Shown: positions 1 to 7,509 of the stretch, in pieces
Position numbering within the stretch: position 1 is the first letter of the stretch
Layout: each line of letters starts with the position of its first letter
From: Leadbetterella sp031420365
Lineage (GTDB): Bacteria; Bacteroidota; Bacteroidia; Cytophagales; Spirosomataceae
Assembly: GCA_031420365.1 (NCBI GenBank)
Contig: JANOMP010000343.1
Coordinates: 1-64,000 of the forward strand
DNA: 64,000 nt
Direction: 5' to 3'
Notes under the pieces: generated by a model
What the model saw: only the letters and a program-made list of their open reading frames with translations
What the model was told of the DNA's origin: nothing
Databases searched by the model: none
Translations under genes and position numbers: made by a program

Positions 1-92
1 TAATACCTATTGTTGATAAACCTAAGCTCCACGCCAGGCTTGCGATGAGCCAAAGCCCATTGGGGATGAATGTATTTAGAAATTCTGCTCAT
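1..92 (-). CDS. IS transposase, N-terminal fragment cut by window edge
   Basis: The minus strand reads an open frame from an ATG at 90-92 to the window edge (30 codons). It begins MSRISKYIHPQWALAHRKPG and continues with a segment containing ELRFINNRY. The stretch around HRKPG and LRFINNRY resembles the N-termini of DDE transposases of the IS4/IS1634 type as I remember them; no catalytic residue lies inside the window. An upstream ATG at about 98-100 stops after three codons, so 92 is the best start. A minus-strand terminator at 133-161 isolates it from the restriction operon. The family assignment is tentative. Confidence 0.5.
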   Translation of the reverse strand, partial: MSRISKYIHPQWALAHRKPGVELRFINNRY

Positions 93-132
93 TTGGACAT
101 AAAATTACGTACTTACGTAAAGTAAAATAAGA

Positions 133-161
133 ATAAAAAAAACCAGAATAACAAATTCTGG
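133..161 (-). terminator. Intrinsic terminator after the hsd/RAYT operon
   Basis: On the minus strand a perfect 7-bp stem (CCAGAAT / ATTCTGG, 143-149 with 155-161) with a 5-nt loop is followed by a run of eight T. It closes transcription coming from hsdR-fic-hsdM-RAYT before the IS transposase. Confidence 0.7.
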
Positions 162-286
162 CCTATAAATTTTAATATTTACGTAAATTCGCAGCGGAGT
201 TAGGGTTTAAAAATCATTTTGGCAGCCAATACTGAAGGATGTACTTTTTTGAATAGCTCTAATATTGTCATTATGTATATAATCTA

Positions 287-463
287 TTTGGCTAAAGCCT
301 TTTTTAATTGAATTTATTTAAACCCCCATTTAAAAATGGGGGCTATTGAATTGCCTGTTTTATTTAAATTTCCTAATGCTTTTGAATTGCCTCCAGATTT
401 TGAATTGCCTCCAGATTTATCTGGAGGATAAAATATTTCATTCCATTGTTGGCTTTAGCCAAA
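287..463. repeat. REP-like palindrome cluster downstream of RAYT
   Basis: The gene-free stretch 93-466 holds a terminator (133-161) and this cluster. A 13-bp inverted repeat bounds it: TTTGGCTAAAGCC at 287-299 and GGCTTTAGCCAAA at 451-463. Inside are two perfect 9-bp hairpins with 2-nt loops: CCCCCATTT-AA-AAATGGGGG (323-342) and CCTCCAGAT-TT-ATCTGGAGG (408-427). An 18-bp unit is tandemly duplicated at 381-398 and 399-416, and TTGAATTGCCT occurs three times (346, 382, 400). The cluster ends 3 bp from the RAYT stop, the arrangement expected for REP/BIME sequences handled by a RAYT. Nothing else was recognised in this stretch. Confidence 0.65.
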
Positions 464-466
464 CTA

Positions 467-919
467 TTAATCTTTAAATTTCTGAAATCCATATTTAGAA
501 ATAAATTCATCATACTCTTCCTGGAAAGATTTTTTTTTATGATGTTCTTCCTGATTTTTAATATAATTTCTAACTTTATCAATCATAGATTCTGATACTG
601 AAACTGCAAAATATTCATCTTGCCATTCAAATTTGCTCCCATTTAAAAATGGGAGCAATTCATCGTTCCTATTTATCCAAAATGAAGATTCTCCTTTAAT
701 CAATTGCATAATTTTCTGAATAGTTTGATCAATACCAAAAGAAACAAGGCAATGACAATGGTCAGTATAACCATTTATGAAATCAATAAATATCCCTTTT
801 TCTTTAGCATTGTCCCTCATGTGTTGCCATACTTTTTGTCTCATTTCTTTAGTAGCAAGAAAGGGTACTCTATTTTTTGTACTCCATACAAAATGAGTAT
901 AAACTTTTACAAAAGGCAT
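467..919 (-). CDS. REP-associated tyrosine transposase (RAYT, Y1/IS200-like)
   Basis: This 150-aa protein has the single-domain Y1 HUH fold. The HUH pair is H54-C-H56 in the segment DHCHCLVS, and the likely nucleophile is Y119 in VRNYIKN. The flanks GESSFW and FEWQDEYFAVSVSES are typical of the family. Such enzymes nick single-stranded hairpin DNA and are often domesticated guardians of REP sequences. The ATG lies 1 nt after the hsdM stop codon, so the gene is probably transcribed with the hsd operon. Residues 88-95 are encoded by a REP-like palindrome and look like an in-frame insertion relative to relatives I recall. Small palindromes follow immediately downstream. Activity is inferred, not shown. 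Confidence 0.88.
   Translation of the reverse strand: MPFVKVYTHFVWSTKNRVPFLATKEMRQKVWQHMRDNAKEKGIFIDFINGYTDHCHCLVSFGIDQTIQKIMQLIKGESSFWINRNDELLPFLNGSKFEWQDEYFAVSVSESMIDKVRNYIKNQEEHHKKKSFQEEYDEFISKYGFQKFKD
635..656. repeat. REP-like palindrome inside the RAYT coding sequence
   Basis: GCTCCCATTT-AA-AAATGGGAGC is a perfect 10-bp stem with a 2-nt loop. It shares the core CCCATTT-AA-AAATGGG with the hairpin at 323-342. It lies wholly inside the RAYT gene and encodes residues 88-95. Confidence 0.8.
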
Positions 920-920
920 A

Positions 921-2339
921 TTAAAGTGCTTTTAATTCTTTAAGGATTTCAGAAATTTTTAATTGATTGGTTTCTAATTTTTTAATAATAGCTTTTCTAT
1001 CATAAACCACTTCTTCCACTACCTTATTCGGATTCTTAATATCCAAATCATAATTGCGTTCAATAATGGTATCCATAGAAACTTTCCAGCTCACTTCGCT
1101 TTCTTCTCTTTTCTCCCACCAATTTTTTATGGTATCAAATTCTTCAATACGAATAGGTTTGGTTTTGTTGTAGGCTTTGGCTCCTTCGGGCAAGGTATGC
1201 TCGTAATACCAAATGTCTTTGGTCTTTTTACCTTTTTCAAAAAATATAAGATTGGTGTTTACTGTGGCATAAGGAGCAAAAACAGATTGAGGTAATCGCA
1301 CAATGGTATGCACATTGCAATCTTCCAACAGTTTTTGTCGTACACGTTGTTTTACTCCTTCACCAGTTAAACTGCCATCGGGCAATACAATACCTGCTCG
1401 TCCGCCATCTTTTAGCAATTGAATAGACAATATCAAAAACAGATCGGCACTTTCTTTGGTGCGATAGTTCAAAGGAAAATTTGTTTCCATACCATCACCC
1501 ACCACACCACCAAAAGGCGGATTGGCAACGATAATATCTACTTTGTCGGCTTGGCGTAACGAAGTAAGTTCACGGCTGAGTGCATCGGTATTTAAAATTT
1601 GCGGTACTTCAATGTCGTGTGTTATCAGGTTTACCACACTCAACATAAACGGCAATGGTTTTAACTCTGTGCCCGTAATGGTTTCCTGTAAGTTTTTGCG
1701 GTCGGCAACATTTTTTACCTGTTTACGCAAATGTTCAATGGCACACACCAAAAAACCAGCTGTTCCACAAGCAGGGTCTGTAATTTTTTCGCCCAATTTA
1801 GGGTTTACTATATCAATTATAAACTGCGTTACAGCTCTTGGTGTATAAAATTCGCCTGTGTCTTTTTTGGTGGCAAGACCTTGCAAAATATCTTCGTAAA
1901 TGGCATTGAAAATATGATGCTCTTTGCTGCTGTTAAAATCTATTTCGTTGAGTTTGTTAATGGCTTGGCGAAAGGTTGTTCCGCTTTTCATATAATTATT
2001 TGTTCCGTCAAAAATATTGCGGATGATAAGGCCCAAGCGGTTGTCGGCTGTAACTGCCAGTTCCTTTAATTGCGGAAAAAGTTTGTTGTTGATAAACTGA
2101 ATGAGTTCATCGCCAGTAATGCCTTCGTCATTTTCTGCCCAATTACGCCATTGCAATTCTGTGGGAATGGGTGATTTGTATTTTATATCAAGTATTTCTC
2201 TCTCCTTGTCTTTATCGTCAAACAGTTTTAAGAAAATCATCCAGCCCAATTGTTCAATGCGTTGTGCGTCTCCGCTCAAGCCAGGGTCTTTTCTAAAAAT
2301 ATCTCTGATGGATTTTATTACTCCGCCTATGTTGCTCAT
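921..2339 (-). CDS. hsdM: Type I restriction-modification system, DNA methyltransferase subunit HsdM
   Basis: This 472-aa N6-adenine methyltransferase carries an N-terminal HsdM helical domain (about residues 1-130). The SAM-binding motif I follows (DPACGTAGF, about 185-195), and the catalytic NPPF motif is near residue 272 (ANPPFGG). HsdM modifies adenine in the sequence chosen by HsdS and forms M2S with it. The gene is third in a minus-strand operon, 6 bp after fic, and RAYT starts 1 nt past its stop. Length and motifs are normal for the family. No specificity subunit is found anywhere in the window, so its target cannot be read here. Confidence 0.95.
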   Translation of the reverse strand: MSNIGGVIKSIRDIFRKDPGLSGDAQRIEQLGWMIFLKLFDDKDKEREILDIKYKSPIPTELQWRNWAENDEGITGDELIQFINNKLFPQLKELAVTADNRLGLIIRNIFDGTNNYMKSGTTFRQAINKLNEIDFNSSKEHHIFNAIYEDILQGLATKKDTGEFYTPRAVTQFIIDIVNPKLGEKITDPACGTAGFLVCAIEHLRKQVKNVADRKNLQETITGTELKPLPFMLSVVNLITHDIEVPQILNTDALSRELTSLRQADKVDIIVANPPFGGVVGDGMETNFPLNYRTKESADLFLILSIQLLKDGGRAGIVLPDGSLTGEGVKQRVRQKLLEDCNVHTIVRLPQSVFAPYATVNTNLIFFEKGKKTKDIWYYEHTLPEGAKAYNKTKPIRIEEFDTIKNWWEKREESEVSWKVSMDTIIERNYDLDIKNPNKVVEEVVYDRKAIIKKLETNQLKISEILKELKAL

Positions 2340-2345
2340 ATTGTT

Positions 2346-3137
2346 TTATCCTTTGTAGTTAATAGCGTTGGGAAGCATTTGCAAAAACGGAAATGCTTCT
2401 GAATATTTCAATTCTTCATACTCCAAACCTAAATGCCTGATGTTAGTGTAATAGGTTTGATGTTGTGAGTAGTAATTTATTTCTGACTGAATGAACCATG
2501 CTTTGTCTCCTAATTTCTGTGCAAGAAACCATTTCTCTAACAGTCGTGAAGTTCTGCCGTTGCCATCTTCAAACGGATGAATTTTCACAAACACCAAATG
2601 CAACAACGAAGCGAAAAAGAGAACTTCATCAAAACTCAAATCGGTTGCAAGCAAGGTTTCAATATCAGCATACAGTTTATTCATTTCGGCTTTAACCTTG
2701 TCGGGTGCTGCGGCTACATATTCAATCTTGCCGTCCTTGGTTACAACAAACATATTTCCCGTTCTGAATTTTCCCTGTTGTGATTTCTGCAAAATGTGTT
2801 TGGTCAATTGTGCATGTGCCTGTTCAAGTGTTTGTGGAGTTAGTTTATTTTTTTGAGCATACAAATAAGCATCATACAAATCGTCAATCTTTCTTGTGTA
2901 GTTGGGTTGATACTTTGTGCCAAAGCGTTTGTGCTTGATGTATGAATCAAGTTCCATATCCTCACCTTCAATTTTAGAGGAGAAAACAGCAGACACGGAA
3001 GTATAAAAACTGAATGTTTCCATACTCAACTCACTGTCATGCAACTTTTCAAAACTTTGTTTCAATGTTTTGTCGAAACCAGTTTTATACTGTTCCGACA
3101 AATCAAGCGGAATTATTTTCAATGGTATCTTCATCAT
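2346..3137 (-). CDS. Fic family protein (class II, self-inhibited AMPylator-like)
   Basis: This 263-aa Fido-domain protein has the full catalytic motif HPFEDGNGRTSR at residues 187-198, including the essential H187 and the phosphate-binding GNGR. An N-terminal inhibitory motif S53-xxx-E57-G58 (in FSSKIEGED) places it in class II, where the helix is in the same chain and keeps the enzyme off. Fic enzymes usually transfer AMP from ATP to Ser, Thr or Tyr of proteins. It overlaps the end of hsdR by 4 bp and precedes hsdM by 6 bp, so it is co-translated with the restriction system. Fic genes are known passengers of type I loci; their role there is unclear. Confidence 0.92.
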   Translation of the reverse strand: MMKIPLKIIPLDLSEQYKTGFDKTLKQSFEKLHDSELSMETFSFYTSVSAVFSSKIEGEDMELDSYIKHKRFGTKYQPNYTRKIDDLYDAYLYAQKNKLTPQTLEQAHAQLTKHILQKSQQGKFRTGNMFVVTKDGKIEYVAAAPDKVKAEMNKLYADIETLLATDLSFDEVLFFASLLHLVFVKIHPFEDGNGRTSRLLEKWFLAQKLGDKAWFIQSEINYYSQHQTYYTNIRHLGLEYEELKYSEAFPFLQMLPNAINYKG

Positions 3138-5542
3138 GCTACTTTGTAAAGTTCGTTTTCTAATTCATTGATTGCTTTGTCATAAGCTTCACGACTACCA
3201 AATACTTTTATGATTTCCGTTACTGAACCAAATTCGCTGATTGGTGGAACGGTCAAAATTTGAATGTTTTCCATATTTTCAATGCCTTGGTCTGCATATT
3301 TGTCCAGCAGGGCTTCTAAAACATTTCTTGCTTGTTCGCCATATTTTGTAAAGTAGTTTCGCTTCTTCACATTGTTGGCTCTTTCTTTTCTAGTCATTGG
3401 TGGTTTGTCGTTAGCAAGGTGGCAAATCAAATCAAATAAATCTACTTGCTTGTCAACGGCTTCATATAAGGCTTCAACCATTACGCCTTGGTCGATGAGT
3501 TCGGCAATGATTGCTTCTTTTCTGTCTGAATTTTTCCACTTGTTTAGGAAATCATCTAAGGAAGCAAACTGCTCTTTAATAATTTCTTTGGTGTGGTCTT
3601 TTAAACTCGTTGTTATGGGTCTTCCGTGTTGGTCAAAATGTAATTCACGACTTATCAAAACAGAAACGTTCACACCGTTTACATAAACTTTCTCTCTGTA
3701 AACTTTTGGGTCTTTAAAAATCCAATCGCCTTGGAGCTGTGAGCCATCAGGATAACGAATTATTGCTTTTTCAAAAATAATTTCTTCACCCGTTGCTTCA
3801 TCTAAAACGGTAACTGTGTCTTCTTCTTCTTCAATTACCACCAATGATAAATCTTCGTTTTGCGTAACTGGTTTCACTCTAATTGGATCACCGTCAAAAT
3901 TTTTGTCGGCAAATAAATCGGTGACGTTTCTAAAATCAAGAATGGTGAAATATAATTTTCCGTACTCTTCGTTAATTCGAGTTCCTCGTCCAATAATTTG
4001 TTTGAACTTGGTCATTGAATTAATATTCGCATCCAACACAATTACTTTACAGGTTTGAGCATCTACACCCGTTGTCATTAATTCAGATGTAGTTGCAATT
4101 ACTGGATATCTTTCTTCGGGATTAATGAAATTATCTAATTCCCTTTTGCCTTCATCATTGTCGCCTGTAATCTGCATTATGTATTTGTAATTTTCCGCAA
4201 CCAAATCAGCGTTATGCTTTGCCAATGCGGTACGCATACGTTCAGCGTGGTCAATGTCCACACAAAACACAATCGTTTTTGCAAAACGGTCGTAACCTTT
4301 TAAAAACTCCGTCAATTTTTTTGCAACCAATGCGGTGCGTTCTTCAATAACCAAATTGCGGTCAAAGTCCTTGCGATTATAAACACGGTCTTCAACTTCA
4401 TTTCCGTCTTTGTCGGTTTTGCCTTGGTCTGGTCGCCAACCTTCGGCATCTATATTCAAGCCAATTCTTACCACACGATACGGAGCAAGAAATCCATCGT
4501 CTATTCCTTGTTTCAACGAATATGTGTAAACAGGGTCGCCAAAATATTCTGAATTACTTGCCGTGTCGGTTTCTTTTGGTGTGGCCGTTAAACCAATATG
4601 CGTTGCGTTTTTGAAGTAGGATAAAATTTCTCTCCACGAACTATCTTCTTTAGCACTTCCTCTGTGGCACTCGTCAATTACTATTAAATCAAAGAAGTCT
4701 GGTGAAAATTGTTTGTAAACATTGGATGCGTAGTCATAGCCTGAAAGTCCTTGATATAAAGCCAAATAAATTTCAAAACTCTTATCAATTTGGCGGTGTT
4801 TTACCACCGTCATTTTATTTTTAAAATGTTTGAAGTCACCTCTTCGAGTTTGGTCAATCAAAGCATTTCGGTCTGCTAAAAACAAAATGCGTTTTTTTGC
4901 TCCACTTTTCCAAAGTCGGTGAATGATTTGAAAAGCGGTATAAGTTTTTCCTGTTCCCGTTGCCATTACTAACAGAATTCTGTTTTGTCCGCCTGCAATG
5001 GCTTCCACTGTTCTGTTTACGGCAATTTGTTGGTAGTATCTTGGTTTGCGGTTTGTGCCGTCAAAGTAATATTCTTGCGAAGCAATTTTTTCCGCTTCGG
5101 GTGTCGAGATGCCTTTATATTTCTTGTATTTCTCCCAAAGTTGTTCGGGAGTAAGGAAGTCGTCTAAATCAATCTCGGATTCAATGTTACCGTCCGTTGC
5201 AGTTCGGTCGTGAAATAAAAATCCATCACCGTTGCTACTGAAAACACAAGGGATGTCAAGGATCCTAGCGTAGTCAAGTCCTTGTTGAATTCCTGCCCTC
5301 ACTGAATGGTTGTTGTCTTTGGCTTCAATGATTGCAATAGGAATATTTGGCTTGTAATAAAGAATGTAGTCGGCACGTTTTCTTGTTCCTCTTGCTGTTA
5401 GTTTACCTCTAACATATATTTTTCCATCAGTAAAAGAAACTTCTTCCAATATTTGCAATTGTGTGTCCCAACCAGCCTTTTCCAAAGCAGGAGTAATAAA
5501 CTTGGTGCAAATATCTCTTTCAGAAAGTCCTTTTTTATTCAT
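3134..5542 (-). CDS. hsdR: Type I restriction enzyme, motor/endonuclease subunit HsdR (EcoEI-type)
   Basis: This 802-aa protein has an N-terminal PD-(D/E)xK nuclease domain (D58 in RADYI, then E73-x-K75 in IIEAKDNN). A superfamily 2 translocase follows, with Walker A MATGTGKT near residue 190, the DECH box near 295, SAT-like LTATPKE, and motif VI in QIIGRGTR. The C-terminal third matches the EcoEI R-type tail. The protein pumps DNA with ATP and cleaves unmodified DNA at distance. It is the first gene of the operon hsdR-fic-hsdM. The ATG at 5540-5542 lies 19 bp from one arm of a perfect 16-bp inverted repeat, which may affect expression. Confidence 0.95.
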   Translation of the reverse strand: MNKKGLSERDICTKFITPALEKAGWDTQLQILEEVSFTDGKIYVRGKLTARGTRKRADYILYYKPNIPIAIIEAKDNNHSVRAGIQQGLDYARILDIPCVFSSNGDGFLFHDRTATDGNIESEIDLDDFLTPEQLWEKYKKYKGISTPEAEKIASQEYYFDGTNRKPRYYQQIAVNRTVEAIAGGQNRILLVMATGTGKTYTAFQIIHRLWKSGAKKRILFLADRNALIDQTRRGDFKHFKNKMTVVKHRQIDKSFEIYLALYQGLSGYDYASNVYKQFSPDFFDLIVIDECHRGSAKEDSSWREILSYFKNATHIGLTATPKETDTASNSEYFGDPVYTYSLKQGIDDGFLAPYRVVRIGLNIDAEGWRPDQGKTDKDGNEVEDRVYNRKDFDRNLVIEERTALVAKKLTEFLKGYDRFAKTIVFCVDIDHAERMRTALAKHNADLVAENYKYIMQITGDNDEGKRELDNFINPEERYPVIATTSELMTTGVDAQTCKVIVLDANINSMTKFKQIIGRGTRINEEYGKLYFTILDFRNVTDLFADKNFDGDPIRVKPVTQNEDLSLVVIEEEEDTVTVLDEATGEEIIFEKAIIRYPDGSQLQGDWIFKDPKVYREKVYVNGVNVSVLISRELHFDQHGRPITTSLKDHTKEIIKEQFASLDDFLNKWKNSDRKEAIIAELIDQGVMVEALYEAVDKQVDLFDLICHLANDKPPMTRKERANNVKKRNYFTKYGEQARNVLEALLDKYADQGIENMENIQILTVPPISEFGSVTEIIKVFGSREAYDKAINELENELYKVA

Positions 5543-5560
5543 TTAAATAAGTATGAATTT

Positions 5561-5735
5561 GATAAAACTAAGTTTAAATAGTGTAATATAAAAATTAGTA
5601 AATTAATTTAATGCTAGCTAACACAAAAGTCTCATTAAATTAAGGCTATTCCAGATGAATACCAAATTCCAAGTGAATAATTAAATACGCAATTTTTATT
5701 TTAAAAAGAATTCTAAAACTAAACTTAGTTTTATC
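5561..5735. repeat. 175-bp segment bounded by a perfect 16-bp inverted repeat
   Basis: GATAAAACTAAGTTTA at 5561-5576 is exactly inverted as TAAACTTAGTTTTATC at 5720-5735, with 143 bp between. The inside is AT-rich and has no reading frame of note. It may be a MITE or a looping operator upstream of hsdR; no clear target-site duplication is visible. The remaining gene-free DNA up to the tRNA terminator (5736-5956) shows nothing I recognise. Confidence 0.6.
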
Positions 5736-5956
5736 ACAAATAGATTTATCACATTTAATAAAATGTTTTTTCTATATCCTTTGACTATTTAAAAGAGTAG
5801 GAATTAAGTTATTTATTTTTCGATTAGCCTTTAAGAAAATATTAGGCTTCCAAATAACTATCTTTATTTAGAGCACATTTAATTATCCAAATCTAAGATC
5901 AAGTAATAAAGTTGTATGTGCATCTGTATGTACATTAAGAAATATTGAAAATTAAA

Positions 5957-5993
5957 AGAAAAAAAAGCCTCATAATTTATAAATTATGAAGCT
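5957..5993 (-). terminator. Intrinsic terminator downstream of tRNA-Val
   Basis: An AT-rich, nearly perfect hairpin (about AGCTTCATAATTT pairing with AAATTATGAGGCT) directly follows the tRNA on the minus strand. A run of about ten T, broken once, comes after it. Confidence 0.7.
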
Positions 5994-6002
5994 TTTATGC
6001 TG

Positions 6003-6077
6003 TGGGAGTTGAGGGATTCGAACCCCCGACCCTCTGCTTGTAAGGCAGATGCTCTGAACCAACTGAGCTAAACTCCC
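6003..6077 (-). tRNA. tRNA-Val (anticodon UAC)
   Basis: A complete cloverleaf is present. The acceptor stem GGGAGTT pairs with AACTCCC. The anticodon stem CTGC/GCAG holds the loop CTTACAA, giving anticodon TAC (reads GUA). The T arm has the TTCGAAT loop, and the discriminator base is A. CCA is not encoded (CCCACA at the 3' end). The T-rich terminator begins about 10 nt downstream. Confidence 0.96.
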
Positions 6078-6245
6078 TTTTCCTTGCCGTTTGGGAGTGC
6101 AAAGGTGCATTTTTGATTTATTATTTCCAAATTTTAAGACAAAAAAATATGCTATTTTTTCAAATAATTTAATCACTCTTAAATTTTTGTCAAAAAAATA
6201 CAATTATTCAATTCCTTAATAGAAGTATTATTGTTTGTTTTACAT

Positions 6246-6253
6246 TATTTTTG
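6246..6253 (+). promoter_or_regulatory. Putative -7 box TATTTTTG upstream of uxuA
   Basis: The sequence matches the Bacteroidota -7 consensus TAnnTTTG and lies 23 nt before the chosen uxuA ATG. No good TTTG -33 box is visible. The position argues against the longer reading frame that would start at 6235. Confidence 0.4.
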
Positions 6254-6276
6254 TAAAAACTATTCTAATTTTTAAA

Positions 6277-7470
6277 ATGGCTTTAGAACAAACTTGGAGG
6301 TGGTATGGTCCGAACGACCCAGTGTCTTTGTCAGACGTAAAACAAGCGGGAGCTACTGGCGTAGTAACGGCCTTGCATCATATTCCGAACGGTCAAATTT
6401 GGACTGTAGACGAAATACAAAAACGGAAGGATGAAATTGAGGCCAATGGCCTTTCGTGGTCGGTTGTAGAGAGCGTGCCGGTGCATGAAGATATAAAAAA
6501 ACGGACAGGAAATTATAAATTATATTTAGAAAACTATAAGTCTACTTTAATAAATCTAGCCTCTTGTGGCATAGATACGGTTTGTTATAATTTTATGCCA
6601 GTATTGGATTGGACTCGCACCGATCTTGACTATGAGCTAAAAGATGGCTCTACCGCTTTGCGGTTTGATATAGCAGAATTTTGTGCTTTTGAACTATTTT
6701 TATTGAAAAGGGAGAAAGCAGAATTAGACTATAAACCAGAAATTGTTAAAAAAGCCAAAGTATGGTTTGATAAAGCGGACGATGCAAAAAAACAAAAATT
6801 AGTAAAAAATATAATTGCTGGCCTACCTGGCAGCGAAGAAAGCTTTACCATTGAAGCCTTTGGTAAAGTTTTGGCAACCTATGATGGAATAAATGATACT
6901 GCTTTAAGAAATAATCTTTACGAATTTATTAAAGAAATTGGCCCAATAGCTGAACAACATAATATATTGTTAGCTATACATCCAGATGACCCTCCTTATT
7001 CAATCTTAGGTCTTCCTAGAGTGGTAAGTACAGAAGCTGACGCTCAGGCTTTATTAAATGCTTACCCTAGTAAACACAATGGCTTGTGTTTTTGCACAGG
7101 TAGTTATGGTGTGCGTTCTGACAATGATTTAGTAGGTATGGTTGAACGGCTAGGTGATAGATTTAATTTTATTCATCTTAGAGCTACAAAACGAGATGAG
7201 GACGGAAATTTTCACGAGGCTGATCATTTAGACGGGGATGTAGATATGTTTGGAGTAATGAAAGCTTTATTAAAAGAACAAGAAAAGCGTAAAACCGAAA
7301 ATCGAATCGATTATCGACTTCCTTTCCGTCCAGATCATGGCCATAGAATGCTTGACGATCTGAATCCAAACAAAAAAACCAATCCTGGTTATACTGCAAT
7401 TGGCCGTTTACGTGGACTTGCCGAATTGCGAGGATTAGAGCTTGGTATTAGAAGGAATTTAGGAATTTAA
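6277..7470 (+). CDS. uxuA: Mannonate dehydratase UxuA
   Basis: This 397-aa enzyme of the UxuA/xylose-isomerase-like TIM-barrel family dehydrates D-mannonate to 2-keto-3-deoxygluconate in hexuronate breakdown. Family hallmarks are the N-terminal WRWYGPNDPVSL, the internal LDWTRTDL, AIHPDDPPYSILGLPR, GLCFCTGSYG, and the C-terminal RPDHGHRM, which carry the metal-binding and catalytic His, Asp and Cys residues. The frame is open from 6235, but the ATG at 6277 gives the family N-terminus and sits below a -7 box. The next gene encodes a kinase for its product, so the two form a pathway pair. Uronate isomerase and KDPG aldolase are not in the window. Confidence 0.95.
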   Translation: MALEQTWRWYGPNDPVSLSDVKQAGATGVVTALHHIPNGQIWTVDEIQKRKDEIEANGLSWSVVESVPVHEDIKKRTGNYKLYLENYKSTLINLASCGIDTVCYNFMPVLDWTRTDLDYELKDGSTALRFDIAEFCAFELFLLKREKAELDYKPEIVKKAKVWFDKADDAKKQKLVKNIIAGLPGSEESFTIEAFGKVLATYDGINDTALRNNLYEFIKEIGPIAEQHNILLAIHPDDPPYSILGLPRVVSTEADAQALLNAYPSKHNGLCFCTGSYGVRSDNDLVGMVERLGDRFNFIHLRATKRDEDGNFHEADHLDGDVDMFGVMKALLKEQEKRKTENRIDYRLPFRPDHGHRMLDDLNPNKKTNPGYTAIGRLRGLAELRGLELGIRRNLGI

Positions 7471-7480
7471 TTATTAACAC

Positions 7481-7488
7481 TATTTTTG
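7481..7488 (+). promoter_or_regulatory. Putative -7 box TATTTTTG upstream of the KDG kinase gene
   Basis: This is the same octamer as before uxuA, 21 nt upstream of the ATG at 7510. It suggests the kinase can be transcribed on its own in addition to read-through from uxuA. No -33 box is evident. Confidence 0.35.
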
Positions 7489-7509
7489 TTTTCAAATAGA
7501 TACTATTAT

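Noticed and set aside
164..286. A 23-codon minus-strand frame beginning MTILELFKKV near 271
   Set aside because: It is too short and unrecognised; it could be the remnant of a gene cut by mobile elements, but nothing supports it.
5970..6203. A 77-codon minus-strand open frame over the tRNA
   Set aside because: Its middle is a translated tRNA-Val; no protein family is visible.
6235..6276. Fourteen-residue N-terminal extension of UxuA
   Set aside because: It lies across a -7 promoter box and does not match the family start.
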